The position numbers were made by a program, and so were the translations under genes. A DNA stretch of 64,000 nucleotides from Clostridium sp. (GTDB lineage Bacteria; Bacillota; Clostridia; Clostridiales; Clostridiaceae), in assembly GCA_022773025.1 (NCBI GenBank), contig JALEZF010000058.1, forward strand, positions 60,236 through 124,235, read 5' to 3'. Below the pieces are notes generated by a model. The model did not search any database, had not been told where the DNA came from, and saw only the letters and a list, made by a program, of their open reading frames with translations. Every line of letters begins with the position of its first letter. The first letter of the stretch is position 1. This document shows, one piece after another, positions 44,027-52,975 of the stretch.

Positions 44027-45181
44027 ATGAAAAAGTTAAAGGAATTTATTTTGATAAGATATATTATGATAGCAGCAATTTTATTTCAGCTAATTGTAAA
44101 TCATAAAGATATGAGCACTATGGCAGTTATAATAATGGGGCTATTTATAGTGAACAATCAGTTAAGGCTATTTTATTTTAAAAATAGACTTGGATATATT
44201 TCTGTGGCTTTAGAAATAATACTAGCATTTGCATCTTATGCCGTCTATTCTGGAGAGCTTATTTTATATTTAATGCCATGTATTTTAGATTGTTTTATAA
44301 TGCTTAAGGTAAAGTACTCCAAATGGTTTGTAGAGATTATTGCTGTGGGAATATTTATCATGTCATTAGCCTATGGACAAGACAAAATTGTGATGAATTT
44401 AGTTTATACAGCTATAATTATTATACTTTTATTTTATGTTAGCAATGAAAACAAAGAAAAGGTCAATGCTCAAGCTTTATATGATGAACTGAGAGTTAAG
44501 GAAAAGGAATTAAAGAAAGCAAATATAAATTTAGAAAACTATGCATCTTCTATAGAGGAACTCACACTTTTAAAAGAAAGAAACAGGATATCAAGAGAAA
44601 TTCATGATAGTGTAGGACACGCTTTGTCAACAGCTATGATTCAGCTTGGAGCTATGGAAAGAATGGCATCAAAAGAAAACAGCCCCTTAGAATCCATGGC
44701 AAAAAATTTGAGGGGATTTATAAATGATAGTCTGAAAGACGTGAGAAGAGCGGTAAAAGAGCTTAAACCCATAGAATATAGTTCTTTTGAAGGAATATTC
44801 AAGGTAGAGGAGCTTTCAAAAAACTTTAGCAGCCTTACAGGAGTTAAGGTGGATTTTAAAATTGCAGGAACACCTTGGGGAATGTCTTCAAAACAAATAT
44901 CAAATATATATAGAATAGTACAAGAAGGATTTTCAAACAGTTTAAAGCATGGTAATGCAACTAAGATTAAATTAAATCTTAACTTTTCAGAAGAGGGTCT
45001 AGCTATTATAATTTCAGATAATGGTCTTGGTACAAGCATCATAGAAGAAACTGGTGTTGGATTAAAAAATATGAGGGAAAGAGTAAATGAATTAAACGGG
45101 GAATTGAGAATTTCATCTAAAGAAAAAGAAGGCTTCAAAATATTCTTTACTGTGCCTCGTGAGAAAAAGGAGGAATTTTAG
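44027..45181 (+). CDS. Sensor histidine kinase, HisKA_3 type (LnrJ-like)
   Basis: The 384-aa kinase has an N-terminal membrane region of about five helices without a large external domain (residues 5-140), a coiled coil, the HisKA_3 dimer/phosphoacceptor motif SREIHDSVGHALSTAM with the His, and an ATPase domain (ISDNGLGTSI, GVGLKNMRERV). This intramembrane-sensing form is typical of kinases that detect membrane-active compounds. It is followed at once by its NarL/LuxR-type regulator and an ABC exporter, in the gene order of B. subtilis LnrJKLMN. The stop codon abuts the regulator's GTG start. Confidence 0.88.
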   Translation: MKKLKEFILIRYIMIAAILFQLIVNHKDMSTMAVIIMGLFIVNNQLRLFYFKNRLGYISVALEIILAFASYAVYSGELILYLMPCILDCFIMLKVKYSKWFVEIIAVGIFIMSLAYGQDKIVMNLVYTAIIIILLFYVSNENKEKVNAQALYDELRVKEKELKKANINLENYASSIEELTLLKERNRISREIHDSVGHALSTAMIQLGAMERMASKENSPLESMAKNLRGFINDSLKDVRRAVKELKPIEYSSFEGIFKVEELSKNFSSLTGVKVDFKIAGTPWGMSSKQISNIYRIVQEGFSNSLKHGNATKIKLNLNFSEEGLAIIISDNGLGTSIIEETGVGLKNMRERVNELNGELRISSKEKEGFKIFFTVPREKKEEF

Positions 45182-45817
45182 GTGAAGCTACTTATTGTAG
45201 ATGATGAAAAACTCATAAGAGAAGGATTAAAAATAATGCTGTCTACTTATGATGATATTGACGTTGTAGGTGTTGCTGAGGATGGATATGAAGCTTTGGA
45301 GTTTTGTAGGCATAATTCTGTAGATGTAATACTTATGGATGTTAGAATGAAAAACTGCAGTGGTGTTATGGGAACTAGGCTTATAATGGAACAATTTCAT
45401 GATATAAAGATACTGATACTCACTACTTTCAAAGATGAAGAGTATATAAGAGAAGCTCTACATTATGGAGCCTGCGGTTATCTTTTGAAAGACAGTTCCT
45501 GCGAAGTAATATATGAGGGTATAAAGAGTGCCTACACAGGAAATATAGTCGTTCACCCCGAAATAGCAAGTAAGATGATACAGGGGATTCATGAAAATAA
45601 TCATGAGGAAGATATAGATGACTATGGACTTACGGAAAAAGAAATAAATATAATAAAAGGTATAGCAGAAGGATATAGCAATAAGGAAATAGCTGAAAAA
45701 TTATATTTGTCTGAGGGAACTATAAAAAATAATATAACATCTATATTAGGAAAGTTATCTCTTCGAGATAGAACTCAAATCGCAATTTTTGCATTTAAAA
45801 AAGGAATAGTGACTTAA
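45182..45817 (+). CDS. NarL/LuxR-family response regulator (LnrK-like)
   Basis: The 211-aa protein has a receiver domain (phosphorylated Asp in VILMDVRM near residue 54; conserved Lys near residue 104) and a C-terminal LuxR-type helix-turn-helix (LTEKEINIIKGIAEG...LSEGTIKNNITSILGKL). GTG 45182 follows the kinase stop codon directly, with AAGGAGG upstream. It should activate the exporter genes that start 88 nt downstream beyond a terminator-like hairpin. Confidence 0.9.
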   Translation: MKLLIVDDEKLIREGLKIMLSTYDDIDVVGVAEDGYEALEFCRHNSVDVILMDVRMKNCSGVMGTRLIMEQFHDIKILILTTFKDEEYIREALHYGACGYLLKDSSCEVIYEGIKSAYTGNIVVHPEIASKMIQGIHENNHEEDIDDYGLTEKEINIIKGIAEGYSNKEIAEKLYLSEGTIKNNITSILGKLSLRDRTQIAIFAFKKGIVT

Positions 45818-45847
45818 GTCATTTAAAGTTATGACCTAAGGGTATTC

Positions 45848-45905
45848 ATTACCTCTCTAGAATTTACTATCATTAGTACATAAGATCTAGGGAGGTAATT
45901 TTTTT
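45848..45905 (+). promoter_or_regulatory. Attenuator hairpin that also sequesters the ABC gene's ribosome-binding site
   Basis: ATTACCTCTCTAGA (45848-45861) pairs with TCTAGGGAGGTAAT (45886-45899) over 14 bp with one G-U. A T-run (45899-45905) follows and the ATG of the ABC ATPase comes immediately after. The GGGAGG ribosome-binding site lies inside the 3' arm. So the same hairpin could end transcription and block translation of the exporter. Confidence 0.75.
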
Positions 45906-46841
45906 ATGAGTATTATAGAAGTAAATAATGTAACAAAGAGATTTAAAGATAAATTGGTTTTAGATAATGTTTCTTTTAAGGTAGAAGAGGGAGAGATTTT
46001 TGGACTGCTGGGGCCTAATGGAGCAGGAAAATCTACGCTAATAAATATAATAAGCACATTGCTTAACAGTGACAGTGGAAACATCACTATATGTGGACAT
46101 GATATAAAAAAGGAACCTATTGAAGCAAAAAAATATCTGGGGGTAGTTCCTCAAGATTTAGCTCTTATGGAGAATTTAAGTGCATATGATAATTTGGAAT
46201 TCTTCGGAGCTTTATACGGACTAAAAGGAAAAGAACTGAAACAAGGTATACTTGGAGCTTTAGAAGTCACAGGTCTTGGAGATAAGAAAAAAGAAAAAGT
46301 TAAAAAGTTCTCTGGAGGTATGAAAAGAAGGCTTAATATAGCAGCAGCTATAATGCACAATCCGAAAGTTCTTATAATGGACGAGCCAACTGTAGGAGTA
46401 GATCCTCAGTCAAGAAATCATATATTCACTTTTGTAAAAAATATATGTGAGGAAAGGAAAACAACCATCATATACACATCTCACTATATGGAGGAAATCG
46501 AGGAGCTTTGCAAAAGGGTTTTTATAATGGATTTAGGACAAGAAGTTGCTTATGGAACTCAGGAGGAAGTAAAATCATCAGTATTTAAGAATCATAAGGT
46601 TGTAATAACTCTTTCAAAGAGAAATGCAGAAGCTATCTTTGAACTTAAAACTTTAAAGGGAGTCATAGATTTAAAGGAAGATGAGAAAAACATCATAATA
46701 AACATTGGAGATGGATTTAAACTTGGAGATACCCTTAATATCCTTGAAAAATATGATTGCAGCATAAATAAAATAAATTATGAAGAGCCAAAACTTGAAG
46801 ATGTATTCTTAGCACTTACAGGAAAGACTTTGAGAGATTAG
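45906..46841 (+). CDS. ABC exporter ATP-binding protein (LnrL-like)
   Basis: The 311-aa ATPase has Walker A GPNGAGKST, signature FSGGMKRR and Walker B LIMDEPTVG, plus a C-terminal extension typical of DrrA-type drug exporters. The start is ATG 45906; its ribosome-binding site lies in the hairpin described above. It is followed by two ABC-2 permeases, 9 nt away for the first. Together with the two-component system the set resembles linearmycin-type resistance; actual substrates are unknown. Confidence 0.9.
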   Translation: MSIIEVNNVTKRFKDKLVLDNVSFKVEEGEIFGLLGPNGAGKSTLINIISTLLNSDSGNITICGHDIKKEPIEAKKYLGVVPQDLALMENLSAYDNLEFFGALYGLKGKELKQGILGALEVTGLGDKKKEKVKKFSGGMKRRLNIAAAIMHNPKVLIMDEPTVGVDPQSRNHIFTFVKNICEERKTTIIYTSHYMEEIEELCKRVFIMDLGQEVAYGTQEEVKSSVFKNHKVVITLSKRNAEAIFELKTLKGVIDLKEDEKNIIINIGDGFKLGDTLNILEKYDCSINKINYEEPKLEDVFLALTGKTLRD

Positions 46842-46850
46842 GAGGAAATT

Positions 46851-47933
46851 ATGAAAGCATTAACCTATATTAAGATTCAGCTTAAAAACTTATTTTCAAA
46901 TTTTCAGGTAAGCATACTATATTTTATAGGGCTACCTCTCATAATAGGCGGTGCCATGGGATTCATGAACAAATCTCTTCATGGAGGGGAATTTAAAATA
47001 GATACAGTAAAGGTTGCAATAGTAGATGAGGATAAATCCCAATTCTCAGAAAACCTTGTGAAATTTTTAAATAATGATATAAGCAAAGATGTGCTAGCCG
47101 TTGTAGAAGAGGACATGGATGGAACTATAGTGATTTCAAAAGGATACGGTGAAAACATGAAAGGACTTCAAAATGCTGATATAACTATAAAGGATAATGA
47201 TACCAGCATAGGAAAGCTAAACACTGTAAAGTCTATAGTAGATAGTTATAATAAGGCTGTCTATGACGGCATAAAAGGAGTCAATAGGGAAGCGGTAGTG
47301 GAAAACATAAAATTAGAAAGCAAACAGCAGGAAGATCCCTTTGCCTTTTATTCTGTAAGCCTGATTGGACTTGTATGTAGCATGATAATAATGGGACTCT
47401 CAGGAGTTAATGTGGAAAAAAACGATAAAAATTTTAATGATAGAGTTTTATCAACTCCAAATAGCAAAAGTAAGATTTTAAATTTGAAGTATATAACTTA
47501 CTTTATATATAGCTTTTTAAGTATAGCAGCCTACTGTTTTATTTATAGGTTTTCTGGAGAGGCCTTCACAGGAAATTTGATACAGCTTTTAATGATAATC
47601 GCTATGGCAAGTTTTTTAATAACAAGCCTTGTTATATTCCTCATAACCATGTTTACTGAAAAGTATGCAAAAATTGCAGCTATGGTATTATTTATGCTAC
47701 CTATACTTGGAGGAGGGATGTTCACTTCAAAGGCAAACTTTCTTTCAAAAATCACTCCAACTTATTATATATCAGAAGTTTTTAGTGCCTATGAAAGGAT
47801 GGGAAATATAAAGGAAAGCATGATCATAGTATTTACAATAATTATTGCAGGAATTTTATTATATGTAGCATCTATAATTAAGATAAATTCGAGGGGGAAT
47901 AAAAATGAAGTTGCTAAAGCTCACATGGGTTAA
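46851..47933 (+). CDS. ABC-2 permease (LnrM-like)
   Basis: The 360-aa membrane protein has one N-terminal helix, a large extracytoplasmic loop (about residues 40-165; AIVDEDKSQFSENLVKFLNN) and five further helices, the ABC-2 layout of LnrM/YhgE-like permeases. AGGAGG precedes ATG 46851. It overlaps the next gene by 29 nt in another frame, indicating coupled expression. It should pair with the following permease. Confidence 0.85.
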   Translation: MKALTYIKIQLKNLFSNFQVSILYFIGLPLIIGGAMGFMNKSLHGGEFKIDTVKVAIVDEDKSQFSENLVKFLNNDISKDVLAVVEEDMDGTIVISKGYGENMKGLQNADITIKDNDTSIGKLNTVKSIVDSYNKAVYDGIKGVNREAVVENIKLESKQQEDPFAFYSVSLIGLVCSMIIMGLSGVNVEKNDKNFNDRVLSTPNSKSKILNLKYITYFIYSFLSIAAYCFIYRFSGEAFTGNLIQLLMIIAMASFLITSLVIFLITMFTEKYAKIAAMVLFMLPILGGGMFTSKANFLSKITPTYYISEVFSAYERMGNIKESMIIVFTIIIAGILLYVASIIKINSRGNKNEVAKAHMG

Positions 47934-48969
47934 TATAAAAAGATTAATTAAAAAACCTCAGATATTGTTGATGCTACTTTTGGTGCCATCTATAATTATA
48001 GTTAGTATCTTTTACGAAAATTTATTAAAGAACGACTCTGAGAAACAGACTTTATCAATAATAGATGAAGATAAAAGTGAAAAAAGTAGGGAGCTTATAA
48101 ATAGACTAGAGAATAGTTATGAAATAAAGATTATGAACAATAAAGAAGAGGCCTATGAGAAAATAAAAGATGGTTCCTTGTCAGATGCCTTTTATATAGA
48201 AAATGGCTTTGGAGAGAAGCTTTCAAAAAAGGAAAATCCAAAGGTAAAAATGGTGAGTACATCTGATAATACGGGAAGATTTACTGCAAAAAATATCATA
48301 GATGATTTTGTGAATGGAGAAATAGCTGGAGATCATTCAAATGTGATACCAGAGGCCAAGATAGAAGTGAACAAAAAGGAAAACACCATAGGATTTATAA
48401 CTATGATTCTTATGATGTGCTACTTTATGATAATTTCAGGCTCCGTAATAGGAGAAGATCTTATAATTCTTAAAAAGCAGAATATAATTAAAAGAGCTAT
48501 AACTACTGCCAATAAGGATCGTGAAGTTTTAGGAGGAATATTTTTAGCTATATTTATATGTCAGTCTGTTTCAACCACTTTAGTATTTACAGCTATATAT
48601 AAATTTGCTGGAATATCACTTAATATACTGCCTCAAGCTATTTTGGTGATACATTTATGCAGTTTATTATCTACAGCCCTTGTCATAGCATCAGTTAGAT
48701 GGATAAAAAATGCCACTATAGCGTCCTTAACAGTGGTTATATATGCTTTTGTAACTTTTGTTATATCAATGGTAAATCTTAATTTAACATCTTTAGGAAG
48801 TAATATATCCATCATAGGAATAATAAACAAGCTAACACCATTTTACTGGATGGGGAATATTCTTAAAAATACAGATGTTATTCTTAGTGTAGGAATGATT
48901 TTGCTGATGTCAGCTTGCTTTTTTACAGCAGGAAGTTTCAAATTGATGGATTTTGCAAAGGATAATTAA
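47905..48969 (+). CDS. ABC-2 permease (LnrN-like)
   Basis: The 354-aa protein shares the same layout: first helix, an external loop of about 140 residues (LSIIDEDKSEKSRELINRLE), and five C-terminal helices. It starts within the preceding permease gene at 47905 with GAGGGGG as a ribosome-binding site. It completes the three-gene exporter. A 28-codon reading frame follows 30 nt later. Confidence 0.85.
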   Translation: MKLLKLTWVNIKRLIKKPQILLMLLLVPSIIIVSIFYENLLKNDSEKQTLSIIDEDKSEKSRELINRLENSYEIKIMNNKEEAYEKIKDGSLSDAFYIENGFGEKLSKKENPKVKMVSTSDNTGRFTAKNIIDDFVNGEIAGDHSNVIPEAKIEVNKKENTIGFITMILMMCYFMIISGSVIGEDLIILKKQNIIKRAITTANKDREVLGGIFLAIFICQSVSTTLVFTAIYKFAGISLNILPQAILVIHLCSLLSTALVIASVRWIKNATIASLTVVIYAFVTFVISMVNLNLTSLGSNISIIGIINKLTPFYWMGNILKNTDVILSVGMILLMSACFFTAGSFKLMDFAKDN

Positions 48970-48999
48970 TTTAGTCTACTATTGTAAGAGGTGAAATTA

Positions 49000-49086
49000 T
49001 TGGAAAGATCAATACAGATACTAACAGCATTGTTTATGACATTAGTAATTATAGGTTTCTTTGATAAAAAGAAAAAGGATAAATAA
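49000..49086 (+). CDS. Possible 28-aa membrane peptide
   Basis: TTG 49000 (AGAGGTGA 6-9 nt upstream) opens 28 codons with a hydrophobic helix (ILTALFMTLVIIGFF) and a Lys-rich tail (DKKKKDK), then TAA. It lies between the LnrN-like gene and a terminator, so it would be on the exporter transcript. It might be a small accessory membrane peptide, or a random frame. Confidence 0.4.
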   Translation: MERSIQILTALFMTLVIIGFFDKKKKDK

Positions 49087-49119
49087 TAATTATATTCTTA
49101 TATTTTATTAGTTTATATT

Positions 49120-49155
49120 AAAAGAGGAGTGATCAAAAAGCACTCCCTTTTTTAA
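49120..49155. terminator. Intrinsic terminator
   Basis: GGAGTG and CACTCC with flanking A/T pairs form a stem around a 9-nt loop, with T-run following; it serves the exporter operon and may serve the convergent gene. Confidence 0.75.
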
Positions 49156-49565
49156 GCCTCTCCACAGGATTCGCTAGAGCTTATTAGGAATCCTATACAT
49201 GAGGATAAAGTATTTTTTAATAAGACTAGAGATGGATCATATATATTGATAGCAGCTAAAGAGGCCATCATTATGACAATTGTTATAATGATGGCTATTA
49301 CGCCTATAGTGAAATTTCTTATTGCAAGCTGCTTATCACCACATACCAGTTTTTTGCTGGCACTTTCTAAAAGATAGCCTATTATGGCTGAAAAAGAACT
49401 TCGAATAATCACTATATTTCCATCAGTAGTAAGGGCTGGTACAAACACAGAAATACATATAAAAATTAGACACATAAAACAAAGTATCAATAAAAATTTA
49501 CTGCTAGAATATAGAAATAGAAAACGTTTGGCTATTCTATTTATCAAATTTCTAAAATATCTCAT
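49152..49565 (-). CDS. Unknown small membrane protein (137 aa)
   Basis: The protein has a basic N-terminus, and hydrophobic segments at about residues 24-45, 52-68 and 86-112, with a short Cys-containing tail (ESCGEA). I do not recognise a family. ATG 49565 has GAAGG 9-10 nt upstream. It is convergent with the exporter operon and alone on the minus strand. It might be a stress or phage-like small membrane protein, but the sequence gives no firm clue. Confidence 0.55.
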   Translation of the reverse strand: MRYFRNLINRIAKRFLFLYSSSKFLLILCFMCLIFICISVFVPALTTDGNIVIIRSSFSAIIGYLLESASKKLVCGDKQLAIRNFTIGVIAIIITIVIMMASLAAINIYDPSLVLLKNTLSSCIGFLISSSESCGEA

Positions 49566-49640
49566 AGCATAACCTTCTTTTGTTAAAAATTAGCTCACCT
49601 CACATAGTACATAATATGAAAAGTATTTTATATAGTTAAT

Positions 49641-49690
49641 AAAAAGATTACGGATTTAAAGAAACTTTCTTTAGTCTGTAATCTTTTTTG
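49641..49690. terminator. Isolated terminator-like hairpin
   Basis: AAAAAGATTACGGA pairs with TCTGTAATCTTTTT (about 13 bp with a mismatch or wobble) over an internal palindromic loop; T-run follows on the plus strand and the minus strand also has one. It precedes the DedA gene by 130 nt and no gene ends there. Confidence 0.55.
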
Positions 49691-49822
49691 TCGTTTCCAG
49701 ACATAAGCAGTCTTTAAGAAATTAAAAGAAACCCTTTAGAATTTCTTTAGATTTTTATGAAGCTATTCTTAAATTTTAGAAGTTATCATTAAATCATAGC
49801 TTAAGAGAAGGAGAAAAAGAAA

Positions 49823-50332
49823 ATGGATGCTTCTAATTTGACAAATTATTTTTATCAATACGGATCACTATTTGTTTTTATTATAGTGTTTTTAGAATAT
49901 TTAAATCTTCCAGGACTTCCAGGAGGAATAATAATGCCAATGGCAGGGGTGTGGGCTGCAACGGGAAATATGTCCCTTATTTCAGCTATATTGCTATCTG
50001 TGTTGGCTGGAGTGTTGGGTAGTTGGGTGCTTTATAGCATAGGAAGATTTGGTGGCAATTTTTTATTAGAAAAATATCTTAAGAGGTTTCCGAAACATGA
50101 GAAGTACATAAATGAAAAAATTGAATTCTTAAGGGAAAAGGGTAATATAGGAGTTTTTATAAGCAAGCTTATACCTGTAGCAAGAACACTTATATCACTT
50201 CCAGCAGGCCTTTTAAAGATGAATTTCTTAAAGTACAGCCTATATTCGGCATTAGGAATTTTGGTGTGGAACTGTACTTTTATAAGCGCTGGATATTTCT
50301 TTTCTACAACAGTGATTCACATGATAGGTTAA
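49823..50332 (+). CDS. DedA family membrane protein
   Basis: The 169-aa protein is a short DedA (SNARE-associated Golgi family) member with the re-entrant motif GLPGGIIMPMAG, the FGG...ERF-like RFGGNFLLEKYLKRFPKHEK segment, and SKLIPVARTLISLPAGLLKMN, the conserved Arg-containing loop. Members act in lipid-carrier (undecaprenyl phosphate) or phospholipid scrambling. AAGGAG precedes ATG 49823. It is the first gene of a lipid-related set with a glycosyltransferase and an acyltransferase. Confidence 0.88.
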   Translation: MDASNLTNYFYQYGSLFVFIIVFLEYLNLPGLPGGIIMPMAGVWAATGNMSLISAILLSVLAGVLGSWVLYSIGRFGGNFLLEKYLKRFPKHEKYINEKIEFLREKGNIGVFISKLIPVARTLISLPAGLLKMNFLKYSLYSALGILVWNCTFISAGYFFSTTVIHMIG

Positions 50333-50350
50333 AGTTTTAGGAGGGTTTTT

Positions 50351-51610
50351 ATGAGAATAGCAATGATGACAAACAATTACAAACCATTTGTTGGGGGAGT
50401 GCCTATATCAATAGAAAGATTAGCAGAAGGATTAAAAAGTCTAGGACATGAAGTCTTTATATTTGCCCCAACCTATGGAAATAGTGAAAGGGATGACGAT
50501 GTAATAAGATACAAATCTCTTAAAAGAAAATTAGGTCAAGGAGGAATGGTGATTCCAAATATGTTTGATCCAAACATTGAGAGGAAATTCAAAAAGCTTA
50601 ATATAGATATGATTCATGTTCATCATCCTATGATCATAGGAAATATAGCTCTTTATTTAGGGAAAAAGTATGATGTGCCTGTGGCTTTCACCTATCATAC
50701 AAGATATGAGCAGTATCTTCATTATATAAAGCCTTATGAATACTTAGAGTATAAGAGTAAAAATACAAGAAATAATGACATAAGAGAGCTTGAATTAAAA
50801 ATCTTAAATTCTACTAGAGAGAAGATTGTACCAAATTATATAAAAGGATTTGCGGATAAATGTGATATAGTATTCTCTCCAACAGAATCTATGAAAGAGT
50901 ATCTAAGAGGAATTGGAGTATCTTCTCGAATCCAAATTATGCCTACAGGATTAAAGGATCAATATTTTAGTAAAAATAATATTTCAAGCAGTGACATAAG
51001 AGAAACATATAAGAAAGATAAAAAATATCTCTTTTGCACAGTAGCTAGGCTAACTAAAGAAAAAAATATGGAGTTTTTGATAGATGGTTTAAGGAAAATT
51101 AAAGACAATATTGGTGATTGTTTTAACTGTCTCATAATAGGTGATGGACCTTTGAAGGAAACTTTAAAGGAAAAAGCTAGAGACTTAAATCTTCAAGAAA
51201 ATATCACTTTTTTAAGTACTATAAAAAATGAAGCTATAAGTGACTACTATAAAGCTTGTGACTTATTCTTATTTGCTTCAAAATCAGAAACCCAAGGTAT
51301 AGTTCTTCTAGAAGCCATGGCGGCAGAAAATCCTGTGGTAGCGGTGAAAGGTACTGGTGTTTTAGATGTAGTCTATGATGGCATAAATGGTTATGCTACA
51401 GAGGAAAATTTAGAAGAGTGGTCTTGTAAGGTTATAAATATATTAAAAGACGAAAACTTAAGAAACATATTGAAGAAAGGCGCTTATGATACTGCATTAA
51501 ATTATAGGAGCAGCAATATAGCAAGAATTGCTGAGCGTAACTACGAGGATCTACTTAGGACATATTATAATAAAGAATGTTTATATGGAGATAAGGTGCA
51601 TGTGGGATAA
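50351..51610 (+). CDS. Family 4 glycosyltransferase, probable glycolipid synthase
   Basis: The 419-aa GT-B enzyme begins IAMMTNNYKPFVGGVPISIERLA, has HVHHP, the Lys/Arg-rich acceptor loop (KKNLDM-like NMEFLIDGL) and the EAMAAENPVVA donor-site motif near residue 320. It resembles 1,2-diacylglycerol 3-glucosyltransferases and cell-wall lipid glycosyltransferases of Firmicutes, which make membrane glycolipids or lipoteichoic acid anchors. TAGGAGGG precedes ATG 50351. It lies 18 nt after dedA and overlaps the acyltransferase gene by 11 nt, so the three genes are co-expressed. Confidence 0.85.
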   Translation: MRIAMMTNNYKPFVGGVPISIERLAEGLKSLGHEVFIFAPTYGNSERDDDVIRYKSLKRKLGQGGMVIPNMFDPNIERKFKKLNIDMIHVHHPMIIGNIALYLGKKYDVPVAFTYHTRYEQYLHYIKPYEYLEYKSKNTRNNDIRELELKILNSTREKIVPNYIKGFADKCDIVFSPTESMKEYLRGIGVSSRIQIMPTGLKDQYFSKNNISSSDIRETYKKDKKYLFCTVARLTKEKNMEFLIDGLRKIKDNIGDCFNCLIIGDGPLKETLKEKARDLNLQENITFLSTIKNEAISDYYKACDLFLFASKSETQGIVLLEAMAAENPVVAVKGTGVLDVVYDGINGYATEENLEEWSCKVINILKDENLRNILKKGAYDTALNYRSSNIARIAERNYEDLLRTYYNKECLYGDKVHVG

Positions 51611-52214
51611 GATTTTAGTTAGACTTTCACTGATTTATATAGAGCTGGTTTATAGAACTATGAAATGGGAATTTCATGGGGAATTTAATCCAGAGGAACA
51701 AGATTTAAAGAACTGTATTTTAGGATTCTGGCATGGACAAAGCTATGTGATGAATTTTTTAATCAAGAAGATTTACAAAGGTAAATATCCAATGAGTGTC
51801 ATAGTCACTGCAGATAAAAGAGGTGACTATATAGAAGAGACTATAGGATCATATGGAGTGAGAGCCTTGAGAGTTCCAGATGGTGCTAGAATAAAAAGCT
51901 CTCTAAGAAAGCTAGGAGATGAAAGTAAAATAGAAGGAGCAACTGTGGCAGTTTCTTTAGATGGACCACTTGGACCATTCAAAGAACCTAAAAAGCTAGG
52001 ACCACTTTTGGCTAATAAATCAGGTAAAAATTTTATAGGAATAAACTTAAAAGTTTATAGGAAGATTTCTTTGAAAAATAGATGGGATAATTACATGATT
52101 CCACTTCCCTTCTCTACCGTAAAAGTTGAAATATATGACTTTAAAAAAGTGCAAGATGAAGATTTGAGGAGCTTTGAACTTTGCAGAGAAAATATAAAAA
52201 GTAAATTATGTTGA
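51600..52214 (+). CDS. Lysophospholipid acyltransferase-like protein (DUF374)
   Basis: The 204-aa protein (ATG 51600, GGAG upstream) has an LPLAT/DUF374 pattern: FWHGQSYVM with the catalytic-type His, VSLDGPLGPFKEPKK and a GVRALR segment. It probably acylates a lysophospholipid or glycolipid. It starts within the glycosyltransferase gene's end (an earlier ATG at 51528 in this frame has no site and would overlap by 80 nt). The lipid cassette context supports a role in membrane lipid remodelling. Confidence 0.8.
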   Translation: MWDKILVRLSLIYIELVYRTMKWEFHGEFNPEEQDLKNCILGFWHGQSYVMNFLIKKIYKGKYPMSVIVTADKRGDYIEETIGSYGVRALRVPDGARIKSSLRKLGDESKIEGATVAVSLDGPLGPFKEPKKLGPLLANKSGKNFIGINLKVYRKISLKNRWDNYMIPLPFSTVKVEIYDFKKVQDEDLRSFELCRENIKSKLC

Positions 52215-52270
52215 AATAATATTTTATGCTATTATAAAAGAGAAAGTTTATTGGAAATGAGGTTTTAAAG

Positions 52271-52975
52271 ATGAAGTCATATAATATTTTAGTGGTAGAA
52301 GATGAAAAGGAAATAGCAGATGCTTTAGAGATATATTTAACTAATCAAGGATACAAAGTTTTTAAAGGCTATAATGGGCTAGAAGGCTTAGATATAATAT
52401 CAAAAGAAGAGATACATTTAGCAATAATAGATATAATGATGCCAAAGATGGATGGAATAACTCTCACTATGAAGCTGAGGGAGCAGCATGACTTTCCTGT
52501 TATAATGCTTTCAGCAAAGTCAGAAGAGATAGACAAAATAATGGGGCTTAACATAGGTGCAGATGATTATGTGACAAAGCCATTTAACCCTATGGAGCTT
52601 TTAGCTAGAGTGAATTCTCAGCTTAGAAGGTACAGCAAGTTTTTGAATATGATATCAGGAAAGAAAGAGAATAAAAGTACCTTCACCATTGGAGGTTTAG
52701 AGCTTAATGAAGATACAAAAGAAGTGTCCCTTGATGGAAATGCTGTAAAGGTCACTCCTATAGAGTTTAAGATTCTTCACCTTCTTATGAGAAATCCAGG
52801 AAGGGTATTCTCAGCAGAGGAGATATACGAATCAGTTTGGAATGAACAGGCTATAAATACGGATACAGTTATGGTTCATGTGAGAAATATAAGAGAAAAA
52901 ATAGAGATTAATGCTAAAAATCCAAAATATTTAAAGGTGGTATGGGGCGTTGGATACAAAATTGAAAAATACTAA
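52271..52975 (+). CDS. OmpR-family response regulator
   Basis: The 234-aa protein has a receiver domain (acidic pocket VVEDEKE; Asp in AIIDIMMPKMDG near residue 54; Lys in VTKPF near residue 103) and a C-terminal winged helix (about residues 140-232; VWNEQAINTDTVMVHVRNIREKIE). It follows the lipid cassette by 57 nt and overlaps its kinase gene by 26 nt, so the lipid genes and the two-component genes may be one operon with autoregulation. AATGAGG precedes the ATG. Confidence 0.9.
   Translation: MKSYNILVVEDEKEIADALEIYLTNQGYKVFKGYNGLEGLDIISKEEIHLAIIDIMMPKMDGITLTMKLREQHDFPVIMLSAKSEEIDKIMGLNIGADDYVTKPFNPMELLARVNSQLRRYSKFLNMISGKKENKSTFTIGGLELNEDTKEVSLDGNAVKVTPIEFKILHLLMRNPGRVFSAEEIYESVWNEQAINTDTVMVHVRNIREKIEINAKNPKYLKVVWGVGYKIEKY

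Noticed and set aside
51528-51599. Upstream in-frame ATG for the DUF374 gene
   Set aside because: No ribosome-binding site and an 83-nt overlap; ATG 51600 with GGAG is better and matches family length.
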